This document shows, in pieces, positions 46,501 through 53,594 of a DNA stretch of 64,000 nt (positions are counted from its first letter, which is position 1; each line of letters begins with the position of its first letter). The position numbers were made by a program, and so were the translations under genes. A model generated the notes under the pieces. It ran no database searches, was not told the DNA's origin, and saw nothing but the letters and a program-made list of their open reading frames with translations. Source of the DNA: Adhaeribacter radiodurans (GTDB taxonomy: Bacteria > Bacteroidota > Bacteroidia > Cytophagales > Hymenobacteraceae); the NCBI RefSeq assembly GCF_014075995.1, contig NZ_CP055153.1, forward strand, positions 2,542,001-2,606,000. The letters run 5' to 3'.

Positions 46501-46958
46501 AGCAGGAATACCGCCGCTTGAACCGCAAATTGCATTACGCCCTCTCCCGCATTACCACCATCGAGGACTTGAATTTTGTGTTGAAGCAACTGGTAAACGA
46601 AGGCATTTTCAGCAGCAAAGAAACCCCGGAACTACGCGAAACTTTAAAAAAGATCATCAACCATCCCGAGATCAAGCGTTACTTCAGCAAAGACATCTTG
46701 ATTGAAAAAGAAAAAGAAATTTTAAACGTACGGGCTACCCGCTACAAACCCGACCGCATTGTTTTCGATGGCACCAAAGTAGTACTCCTGGATTTCAAAG
46801 CCCCGCCCTTCACCCAGGAACACGCCGACAACCTAAACTTCTACGCCAGCCTTTTTAAAGAATTATTCTTTACAGAAATCGAATGCGTGCTGTATTACTT
46901 TGATGTGGAGGAAGTGCAGAAATGGGTTTATGTGGAAGAAGTGAAAGCAAATTTTTAA
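43590..46958 (+). CDS. AddA-like UvrD-family helicase/nuclease
   Basis: This 1122-residue protein should unwind and trim double-strand breaks for recombination, like AddA. Walker A SAGSGKT is at residues 11-17; ILIDEFQDTSSLQW is Walker B, and TSIHKAKGLAYPVVIIP and NMLYVGFTRPQDRLYLIA are motifs V and VI of superfamily 1. The C-terminal nuclease region has VLLDFKA (D-x-K). It begins at GTG. The partner addB-like gene lies 1.5 kb downstream with an O-methyltransferase between them on the other strand. Its second half looks more GC-rich than most of the window. Confidence 0.9.
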   Translation: MPQQFKIYSSSAGSGKTYHLTKEYLKLALQSENPGYYRSILAITFTNDAANEMKERILSALRQFNEIQADARAQARSEELLDWITSEIQTEYNQPDTDREMVRARAQRTFEQILYNYSEFAVSTIDAFVNKVVTAFTRELNIPYNFEVDLDTTTLLNTAVSMLLDKVNNSPDNSLLAQTLEQYALEKADEGRSWNSLPDELASFANNLLNEQVYEAVSELQKLTLQDFKKIRQDLYRYKKQIEEAVVEAAQAALDLLSAHQIEASFLHYKEKGIYGFFNKYLKNFDFQKPNSYAEQTINNDKWCGAKVPKDVEARLNGIKSQLIEYFQTIETIRAQQSANYVLISEIIKHLYQVSVLNELEKCIQDIKRDTNLVHISEFNKRITDIVLNEPVPFIYERLGEKYNHILIDEFQDTSSLQWNNLLPLIENSLASGYFNMAVGDAKQAIYRWRGGDMDQILHLYKRNTPALYQNRKNEDLLEARYDTLDLSLTPADLNTNYRSATEIISFNNDFFKFVSESNSAYPMLQSIYDENFKQATPESNTRTSGHIQVIFTHNEDTNYQHDLNSCERTEVLYEGYEKPEVLTYQESTLQIVLQLIRHALAEGYEWKDIAVLSRTNRNSRLVAGFLKEKKFDIISQDSLSLQFAEVVNLVVALFRIFNRPDDTLARSEAMYLFCKVVLNVQPDNTLTQTIATIANCADNTAFFDELRAAGYDLEEKETGNLSIYELTEKIIRVFKLLDKNNECEYLFRFLDVVLEYSLNQSNNLNNFLEYWETHKEKLSINSPKNRNAITITSIHKAKGLAYPVVIIPFADWSVEPQRSALLWSRLPADLPVFHDLPAAVVTMSKRLEETPLQLQYQMELEKTFIENLNMLYVGFTRPQDRLYLIAQKKDFNQGSNQKNISYLLYQYLQHQELWQEEQLCYQLAQGTATQHSSTPVTEQVFHLDLFSSFNWTQRLKLKQHANNVFDFETQQEYRRLNRKLHYALSRITTIEDLNFVLKQLVNEGIFSSKETPELRETLKKIINHPEIKRYFSKDILIEKEKEILNVRATRYKPDRIVFDGTKVVLLDFKAPPFTQEHADNLNFYASLFKELFFTEIECVLYYFDVEEVQKWVYVEEVKANF

Positions 46959-47079
46959 AATTTAACATTATTGACGACTTAAAATCATTAATAAGTTTAG
47001 TGTTACATTACAGAAATACAAATATTAACCACTGTTTCATAAATCAACCAAGAGCGACTACTTTGGAGTTTTTTATTTA

Positions 47080-48144
47080 TTACTCCCTTGGCTTTATGGC
47101 CGCAATCAGTCCATAATCCAGTAGAGTAGGAATTTCGTCTGTTGTGGGTACTAAGCCGGCTTTTGTAAACCAGCTTCGGTATTCTTTTCTGCTGTAGCAA
47201 CGGCCTTTGGTTCCTAAAAAAAGCATCGCCGAATAATCCGTTACGGCTAAAGGTCCATCCAGGGTATCATTTAAAAAAGCATCATGTACCCACAAGGAGC
47301 CGTTCGGTTTAAGTGCTTTAGCAAATTTCACCGCCAGCTTTTCGCAGGTTTCTACGGGCCAGTCATGAAACAGACTGGCCGCCAGTAAAACATAAGCAAC
47401 CGGAAGTTCATCGGTCAGCATATCGCCGGGCATAAAGGTTAACCGGTTTTGTAGGGAAGTAGCCTCCGCCGGATGGTCCTGACAGAATTCCGTGAATAGT
47501 TCGGCGGCTATTTTCAGCACTTCGGGCCGGTCGAAAACAATGGCTCGGGAAGTTGGATTATTCCGCAACCATTGATAGGTATAATAACCGGTGCCGCCGG
47601 CCACATCCAGTAATAGCCCGGGTTGTTGGGTAATTTTATCAGCTACCAGGGGCGAAAGAAACTTAGCCCTACCCGCTAAGGCCATGGTAAAAAATCGGGC
47701 GGTTTCCGCTTCATCCATCGGCGAAGGCGCGTCTTCATCTTTTACGTATGAAAATCCTTGATTGGTATTTACTGGTCCGTCATTTTGTAACCATTCCACC
47801 ATTCTTATCACCCCCGGATCATCTTTTTCCAAACCGACGTAGCCCAGCAGATTGGTGGTGTTGGCAGTAGTTAAATATTTTCCGGTTTCCGTCAGGCTCA
47901 GTTTTCCTGCGGCATCATATTCCAGCAAACCCATGGCGCACAAAGCCGGAAACAAAACTAGGGCGGGTCGGTCTTTTAAATGCAGCCGCTCCTGCAATTC
48001 CGGTATGGACAATGCGCCTTGGCTTAACTCTTCGAAAACCGGTAAATAATGCGTGGCGGCAACTAAAAGCTGAGAGCTCGCCTTAGCTCTTAGAATTCGG
48101 GTAATGGGTGCCAGGTCTAACATGTTTGCTGATATTTTTTTCAA
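47080..48144 (-). CDS. SAM-dependent O-methyltransferase (hydroxyindole/flavonoid type)
   Basis: The 354-residue protein has the small dimerisation domain (about 10-100) and the SAM-binding domain: LLLDVAGGTGYYTYQWL holds motif I, LTFMPGDM is motif III, and ASLFHDWPVETCEKLAVKFAKALKPNGSLWVHD the conserved region with the catalytic-type His in FHDW. Plant-type and hydroxyindole O-methyltransferases share this layout. The substrate is unknown. It lies in reverse between the addA- and addB-like genes. An in-frame ATG at residue 8 is an alternative start. Confidence 0.88.
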   Translation of the reverse strand: MKKISANMLDLAPITRILRAKASSQLLVAATHYLPVFEELSQGALSIPELQERLHLKDRPALVLFPALCAMGLLEYDAAGKLSLTETGKYLTTANTTNLLGYVGLEKDDPGVIRMVEWLQNDGPVNTNQGFSYVKDEDAPSPMDEAETARFFTMALAGRAKFLSPLVADKITQQPGLLLDVAGGTGYYTYQWLRNNPTSRAIVFDRPEVLKIAAELFTEFCQDHPAEATSLQNRLTFMPGDMLTDELPVAYVLLAASLFHDWPVETCEKLAVKFAKALKPNGSLWVHDAFLNDTLDGPLAVTDYSAMLFLGTKGRCYSRKEYRSWFTKAGLVPTTDEIPTLLDYGLIAAIKPRE

Positions 48145-48474
48145 TTATAATTTAAAAAATGGGGCATCAAAAATTTAAAATAAATTAAGAATTAGCGTAA
48201 AGGTTTCGGTTTACCATGAGTTTTAAGCGAAGGCACTCTCCTCGCCTCTTGCAAAATCAAACATAAACATTTCTACTCGGTTGAATATCCAAAATCGAAA
48301 AGTCTTATTCGGAATAATACTGTTTTTAAAACTGCTGACGCGAAGCCACTTAGTTTTATTCCGGTTATTTCTTATGGTTTATGTTTTTCAGAAGCTTAAA
48401 TTTAAATTAGCATTTACTTTTTTAGAGACTGACATACAACAGTTCTAAAAAGCAATTTTCAAAACCATCCCGAA
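48145..48474. other. Divergent gap before addB-like gene
   Basis: 330 AT-rich bases between divergent genes. No gene or strong hairpin was seen. Confidence 0.4.
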
Positions 48475-51366
48475 ATGAAAACCTTCCTGCACCAGGCAGC
48501 CGAATATATTTACAGCAAACACGCCGAAAACATCAGCCAGATTTGCGTGATTTTACCGACCCGGCGGGCGAGCATTTATTTTAAAAATGCCTTGGCCCAA
48601 GTAGCCAGCGAAGGTATCTGGTCGCCGGAGGTGTCGTCAATGGAGGATTTTGTTACCCGGTTGGCTCGGGTAGAAGTGCTGGAACCCATTCACCTGCAAC
48701 TCGATTTGTTCGATATTATGCAGGAGCTGGATCCGAATATTGAGTTCGACCAGTACGTTACCTGGGCGAGTACTTTACTGGAAGATTTCAGCCGCATGGA
48801 CCAGGAAGTAGTGAATACCGGCAAGCTGTTTGAGTACTTAAGTGAGGCCAAAGCCCTGGAACGCTGGGACCCGAAACGCGCCGGCTTCGATATTTCGCCC
48901 ATGCTCAAAAAATACTTTAAGCTTTGGGACAACTTGCAGGAAGCCTACACCCGGCTGAAGAAAAAATTAAAAGCCGAAAAGCAAGCGTACATTGGCATGG
49001 CGTACCGGCATGTGGCCGAAAACGTGCTGGACATTGTGCAAAAAACCACCTGCTCCCAGTTCATCTTTGTCGGCCTGAATGCCTTGAGTCGGTCGGAACA
49101 AGTTATTATTCGCACTTTATTAAAAGAACACAAAGCTGAGGTTTTGTTCGATTCGGATGATTTTTACATGGATGAAAATACCCAGAATCGGGCCGGGTAT
49201 TTCTTAAAACGCTACCGAAAGCAATGGCAACTCCCCGACTGGAAATGGCAGCAAAACCACTTACTCACCAGCACCAAAGAAATTAACGCCATTGCAGTAG
49301 CCAACGCCAGCATGCAAGGCAAAGTAGCCGGACAGTTGCTGCAGCAAATCCGGCAGGAAAACCCGCAGGCGCAGGTCGCCATTATTTTGCCCGACGAAAC
49401 CATGCTGCTACCGGTGCTGCATTCCATCAGCGAAGATATTCCGGACTACAACGTTACCATGGGGCTTACCTTTAAAGGCACGCCCCTTTACAACCTGATT
49501 GATTTACTGTTCGAACTGCATTTAACCGGCGTTATTCAGCCTAATGACGCGGGCTACAAAGTAAACCGCTACCATTACCTCACGGTCCAAAAAATACTCA
49601 GTCACCCGTTTATCCGGCGCTACGAGCAATATTACAATACCATCACCGAAGATGCCGCGGAGCAAAATTTAATTTCCCAAGTTTTAGCCGAGATCATCAC
49701 CCAAAACAAAGTACTGGTTTCGGCGAAAGAGTTGATTGATGCGGGCAAAGAACATCCTATTTTTAAAGCTTTATTCCGGACCTGGCGCAACTGCGACGAT
49801 ATCATTGCTTCTTTTTACAACCTCATTGACTTACTCAAGCAAGTATATCAGTTTCAGGCCGAAAACCCCATTGAAACCGAGTACCTGTATATATTCTATA
49901 CGCTGGTGAAGCGACTGGATTCTATTTTCGATTGCCGGGAACAACGCATTTCGGTGCGCAGTTTTAAAAAGTTTTTGTACGAAAACATTGCGCAAACCCG
50001 CCTGCCGTTTAGCGGCGAACCCATTTCGGATATTCAGGTAATGGGTTTCCTGGAAACCCGGGCGCTGGATTTTGAAAATTTAATAATTTTATCAGTCAAC
50101 GAAAACGTTTTGCCGCAGCCAAAAAGTCACAAATCGCTGATGCCCTACGACGTGCTGAAAACTTTTGGTTTGCCCACTTACGCCGAGCAAGAAAGCATTA
50201 CATCGTATTATTTTTACCGCTTGCTGCAACGAGCCAAACGCGTAAACTTGCTGTACATTTTACCTTCCGACACTTACGGTTCTGGCGAGAAAAGCCGATT
50301 TATTCTGCAATTGCAACACCATCTGGTACCGGCCAATCCCAATATTACTTTCCGGGAATTAACTGCGGTAGTAGAACAACACGAAAGCAAAACCTACGAG
50401 CCCGATATTGTTATTCAGAAAGACGAGCAAGTGCTGGCTAGCCTTAAAAAAGCGCTGCAAAAAGGCTTGTACCCGTCGCACCTAAACATGTACATTAACT
50501 GTTCGCTGCAATATTACTTCAACAAAATTGCCGGCCTGAAAGAAACCGACGACATTGAAGAGAAAATTGGTGCCGACCAGTTCGGAAATATTGTACACAA
50601 AGTGCTGGAGGATTATTTTAAACCTTTCCTCGAAAAGAAACTACTGGTGACTGCCCAAGACATTGACCGCATGCGGGCGGTGTTGCCGCAACGGGTTCAA
50701 CTGGCTTTTAAAACCGGTGTTCTGGGCAACGTACCGGAGCAAGGCATGAATTACTTACTCCTGAAAGTTGCTACGCAGGTGCTGGAAACTTACCTGAGAA
50801 AACAATCCGAATCGCCGGATTTACCGCTACGCATTATCAGTCTGGAACAAGTGCTGGAAACGGTATTGGAGGTAAACTTGGAGGATGAAGTAATCAAAGT
50901 TAAAATAGCCGGTAAAGCCGACCGCATTGATAGTACCGCTAAAGCTACGCGGGTCATTGATTATAAAACCGGCCTGGTGAACGCGGCCGATTTAAAAATC
51001 AAACAAGAACACATCGCGGAAAATTTACTCACCAATCGCAAATACGAGAAAGTGCGGCAACTGTGGCTGTATCGCTACTTGATGGCCAAAAAGATGCAAG
51101 CCGAAGGTAGTCTGGATAATTCGTTGTTTCAGCCAGAAATTGAAGCTGGAATTATATCTTTCCGGAATTTAAATGCCGGATTTATGACTTCCGATATTGC
51201 TTTTTCCGAAAACAAGCCCGAAACTTTGGAAGCGTACATTCAGCATTCCGAAGATTACCTGAGACTTTTTGTCCAGGATATGCTAAACCCCGACATCCCT
51301 ATCCGGAAGACCAACGACCTGGAAGTTTGCCAATATTGCATCTACCGGGGAATCTGCGCCCGGTAA
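48475..51366 (+). CDS. AddB-like PD-(D/E)XK nuclease/inactive helicase
   Basis: The 963-residue protein matches the Bacteroidota AddB-like partner of AddA. The nuclease core has IDYKTG with Asp829 and Lys831. Four Cys (near residue 676 and Cys952, Cys955 and Cys961 in CQYCIYRGIC) match the iron-sulphur cluster that clamps the AddB nuclease domain. The N-terminal region is a degenerate UvrD fold with ILPTRRASIYFKNAL. The last 13 codons recur just downstream, across a 128 bp inverted-repeat element. The gene end therefore looks restored or replaced. Confidence 0.88.
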   Translation: MKTFLHQAAEYIYSKHAENISQICVILPTRRASIYFKNALAQVASEGIWSPEVSSMEDFVTRLARVEVLEPIHLQLDLFDIMQELDPNIEFDQYVTWASTLLEDFSRMDQEVVNTGKLFEYLSEAKALERWDPKRAGFDISPMLKKYFKLWDNLQEAYTRLKKKLKAEKQAYIGMAYRHVAENVLDIVQKTTCSQFIFVGLNALSRSEQVIIRTLLKEHKAEVLFDSDDFYMDENTQNRAGYFLKRYRKQWQLPDWKWQQNHLLTSTKEINAIAVANASMQGKVAGQLLQQIRQENPQAQVAIILPDETMLLPVLHSISEDIPDYNVTMGLTFKGTPLYNLIDLLFELHLTGVIQPNDAGYKVNRYHYLTVQKILSHPFIRRYEQYYNTITEDAAEQNLISQVLAEIITQNKVLVSAKELIDAGKEHPIFKALFRTWRNCDDIIASFYNLIDLLKQVYQFQAENPIETEYLYIFYTLVKRLDSIFDCREQRISVRSFKKFLYENIAQTRLPFSGEPISDIQVMGFLETRALDFENLIILSVNENVLPQPKSHKSLMPYDVLKTFGLPTYAEQESITSYYFYRLLQRAKRVNLLYILPSDTYGSGEKSRFILQLQHHLVPANPNITFRELTAVVEQHESKTYEPDIVIQKDEQVLASLKKALQKGLYPSHLNMYINCSLQYYFNKIAGLKETDDIEEKIGADQFGNIVHKVLEDYFKPFLEKKLLVTAQDIDRMRAVLPQRVQLAFKTGVLGNVPEQGMNYLLLKVATQVLETYLRKQSESPDLPLRIISLEQVLETVLEVNLEDEVIKVKIAGKADRIDSTAKATRVIDYKTGLVNAADLKIKQEHIAENLLTNRKYEKVRQLWLYRYLMAKKMQAEGSLDNSLFQPEIEAGIISFRNLNAGFMTSDIAFSENKPETLEAYIQHSEDYLRLFVQDMLNPDIPIRKTNDLEVCQYCIYRGICAR

Positions 51367-51389
51367 TAAAAAGAGTTTTTGAAGCCTTG

Positions 51390-51517
51390 TATGGCGCGGA
51401 TTTACTTCCGTGACTTATAACATTTATAAACCACAGATTTCTAATTTTTAGAAAAAAAGATAAACATTTTTTTTAAGAGGTTATTCTAAAAGTCACGGAA
51501 GTAACTTCCGCGCCATA
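51390..51517. mobile_element. 128 bp R2 inverted-repeat element (MITE-like) at the addB 3' end
   Basis: TATGGCGCGGA followed by TTACTTCCGTGACTT at 51390-51416 is repeated in reverse at 51490-51517, with one small length difference. The 73-base centre is AT-rich and has no ORF. The outer parts match the R2 unit at 42744-42773. No encoded transposase and no clear short target duplication were seen. The displaced gene end begins one base beyond the element. Confidence 0.65.
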
Positions 51518-51559
51518 GTATGCTAATATTGCATTTACCGCGGCATTTGCGCCCGCTAA
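51518..51559 (+). pseudogene. Displaced second copy of the addB-like gene's last 13 codons
   Basis: Read in frame this gives V-C-stop-YCIYRGICAR-stop, matching the end of the upstream gene (VCQYCIYRGICAR-stop at 51325-51366) except for Q to stop (CAA to TAA). Seven of 42 bases differ, six of them synonymous third positions. Such a pattern indicates a once-functional allele end, not a recent duplicate. Confidence 0.75.
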
Positions 51560-51577
51560 TATCTTAAATATTGTAAA

Positions 51578-51613
51578 AAGAAAAGCAGTTCCGGTTTCAG
51601 AACTGCTTTCTTT
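51578..51613. terminator. Bidirectional terminator
   Basis: AAAGCAGTTC pairs with GAACTGCTTT (10 bp) across an 8-base loop. On the minus strand the following CTTTTTAC fits termination of the LysM gene. Confidence 0.8.
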
Positions 51614-51648
51614 ATCATCATTCAATTTTTAAATTTTTATATTTTCAG

Positions 51649-51969
51649 CTACCGCGGAATCACAAATTTTTGACCCGGATGAATCAGGTTCGGATCTTTT
51701 ATTTGGTCCAGGTTAGCTTGGTGTATTTTATGCCATTGTTGGGCATCGCCGTATAATTCTTTCGCAATTTTAGACAAGGAATCACCACTTTTTACGGTGT
51801 AATATTCTTTTTGCGCCGCAGCCGGAGCAGCGGTTGGTTGCGGTACATCGCGGTTGTTGGCTTGCGCCTGGTTGCCGGTAGGTGGTACGTTAAAGGCGTT
51901 TTTATTCGGGTCGGCTTTCGGCTGAGCCGGTTTTTCTTCCCCTTTTTTTAAGAAATCAAAAAGTCCCAT
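51649..51969 (-). CDS. LysM-domain protein
   Basis: The 106-residue product (ATG at 51969) has a basic start (MGLFDFLKKGEEKPA), a Pro/Ala/Gln-rich linker and a C-terminal LysM domain (about 55-105): YYTVKSGDSLSKIAKELYGDAQQWHKIHQANLDQI...IHPGQKFVIP. LysM binds peptidoglycan glycans. There is no signal peptide. Such BON/LysM-type small proteins in Bacteroidota are often cytoplasmic or peripheral, with an unknown role. A longer in-frame start at 52041 is less likely. Confidence 0.85.
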   Translation of the reverse strand: MGLFDFLKKGEEKPAQPKADPNKNAFNVPPTGNQAQANNRDVPQPTAAPAAAQKEYYTVKSGDSLSKIAKELYGDAQQWHKIHQANLDQIKDPNLIHPGQKFVIPR

Positions 51970-52431
51970 AGTTTTTAGTATCTGGTATATTAGTCTGTAA
52001 TCAAAAGAGCAATCTTTTAGATGTTGCCTTTTATTAAACATACGCTACACGTTTATATTATGTTCTAATTCAGAGAAGCAATTACCGGTAAAGCTTGGTG
52101 CCTATTGGCTTTATACTGACAATATTAAGTTACCACTAGAGAAAGGCATACTTTTAAAAAATTTAAAAATCCATGCCTCTTAAAATCTTCTAGCAAAATC
52201 TAACCGGACTTTAATCAGATGATCAAATTACCCGCAATTGGTTTAGGACCTTCAAAAATTTTAAAAATCATTGGCTATAACTTAATTATCTGGGAATTAC
52301 CACTATAAGAGGCTTTACTCCGGGTTCATACTAAATTAATCCCGGCCTTTTAACTTAATCCCGATTCTGACGTAATATTCAAAAACTAAAGTATAACCAG
52401 ATACTTGCAAACCCAATTTAACTACATAACT
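51970..52431. other. Divergent gap upstream of a lipoprotein gene
   Basis: 460 AT-rich bases, no gene seen. TTAATCCCG occurs twice, 19 bases apart (52336-52344 and 52355-52363), about 70 bases before the lipoprotein ATG; possibly a regulatory direct repeat. Confidence 0.4.
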
Positions 52432-52842
52432 ATGAAACTCTTTAACCTAAAAAATTACCTGCTGCTGCTGAGCTTTACCCTCCTGCTTTTTGGCGCTGGC
52501 TGCCAGAAAAAGGATACTGTGGGGAACGCCGGCATGCTTACCGGCGCCGATAGTAAAGTCTGGAAAACCGAAAAAGAAACTACGGCTTCCGGTGAAAAAG
52601 ACAAAGTAACCAAAGAAGAAAAACAACAGGAAATTCAATTTTTCGCGAATGGTTCGTTCAGTATGCGTTCGCCCACGCAAAACGCTTCCGGTAAATGGAC
52701 CTACGATGCTATGGCTAAGAATTTATCGTTGCAGTTCGTTGGTTCGGATTTAACCGAAAATTTTCAGGTATTGAATTTAACGGATGATGAATTAAAGCTG
52801 CAAGCCGCCGATGGTTCGCAAATGATTTTGGAAACAGAATAA
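52432..52842 (+). CDS. Lipocalin-like lipoprotein
   Basis: The 136-residue product starts at ATG 52432 (an earlier in-frame start at 52405 precedes the signal). The signal peptide ends LFGAGC with a lipidated Cys. The mature domain is beta-rich (VWKTEKET, EIQFFANGSFSM, SGKWTYDAMAKNLSLQF, FQVLNLTDDELKLQ) and resembles the small lipocalin-like domain common in Bacteroidota. Function unknown; probably outer-membrane-anchored. A hairpin terminator follows 20 bases later. Confidence 0.78.
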   Translation: MKLFNLKNYLLLLSFTLLLFGAGCQKKDTVGNAGMLTGADSKVWKTEKETTASGEKDKVTKEEKQQEIQFFANGSFSMRSPTQNASGKWTYDAMAKNLSLQFVGSDLTENFQVLNLTDDELKLQAADGSQMILETE

Positions 52843-52862
52843 GTTTATTTTAAATTCTATAT

Positions 52863-52891
52863 GAAGGCTGCCCATTCGGCAGCTTTTTTAT
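52863..52891 (+). terminator. Terminator after lipocalin-like gene
   Basis: AAGGCTGCC-CATTC-GGCAGCTTTTTTA: a GCTGCC/GGCAGC stem, a 5-base loop and a T run. Confidence 0.85.
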
Positions 52892-52913
52892 TTATTAGCC
52901 TTTTTTACATACG

Positions 52914-53112
52914 GTTCTTCTTTGGAGTCTTTACAAGCCTCCATGCTCCGGTGCTATCTAACTTGCTAACTTCAAGTTTTGCCTCATGGCCGGCGGGCCT
53001 CGTTTAGCCAGTTCGGGCGGTCTAAGCTTCCATTCCTCGCTCCGCTGCGGAATTTTGCTGCGCAAAACCAGAACCTTAGAAGGCCCTCACTAGCTAAACT
53101 GGTGTCAGTTTC
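52914..53112 (-). repeat. R1 repeat copy D (subtype 2)
   Basis: Reading leftward: P1 GTTTAGC pairs with GCTAAAC (53093-53099 with 53002-53008), where both arms carry the change seen against the other copies. P2 is GGGC plus TCTAAG with CTTAGA plus GCCC. P3 is TTTTGC-GCA-GCAAAA. P6 has GGAG and CTCC arms and CTT/AAG around a GTA loop. Confidence 0.87.
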
Positions 53113-53274
53113 GTTTAGCTTCCGCTATACTTATAATAACCTTTAGAATGATAAGCAATCTTATAATTACTTTATACTTACTTTATACTTACTTTATACT
53201 TACATTGAATTATTGAAGGTTAGCTCAAACACAATCACAGAAACAGTCTAAATAAGTAAAGACAGTAGCTACTA
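53113..53274. repeat. Spacer of R1 pair D/E with an 11-base tandem repeat
   Basis: About 160 bases between the facing 5' ends of copies D and E. TACTTTATACT is repeated three times exactly at 53168-53200. Confidence 0.6.
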
Positions 53275-53472
53275 GCAACTGACATCAGTTTGGCTGTGGA
53301 GCACCTGCCAGGGTTCCGGTGCTGCCTAGCAGCATTCTGCAGCGGAGCGAGGAAAGGAAGGCTGGCGAGTGCGGAAGAGCTAAACGGGGCCCGCCGGCCA
53401 TGAGGCAAACTGGGTACTTGTCAAACTAGGTAGCACCAACGCCTGGAGGCGGGAACCGGTTCCAAAGAATTA
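53275..53472 (+). repeat. R1 repeat copy E (subtype 1)
   Basis: P1 GTTTGGCT pairs with AGCTAAAC (one G-T wobble). P2 is GCAC plus GCCAG with CTGGC plus GTGC. P3 is TGCTGC-CTA-GCAGCA. P5 is GGCC...GGCC. P6 has CGG/CCG around GAA. It is head-to-head with copy D. Confidence 0.87.
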
Positions 53473-53594
53473 CATTTGCTATGCTTTAGGTCCAAATATG
53501 ATAATAGAATATAAACAAAAAGCTTAGCCGCCGCAAAAGGCACTTCCTACCCCCACAATTTGTTACAAAACCCAAATAATAGTAAATTCAGGGA

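Noticed and set aside
53168-53203. CRISPR-like array
   Set aside because: It is a simple 11-base tandem repeat without spacers and no cas genes are present.
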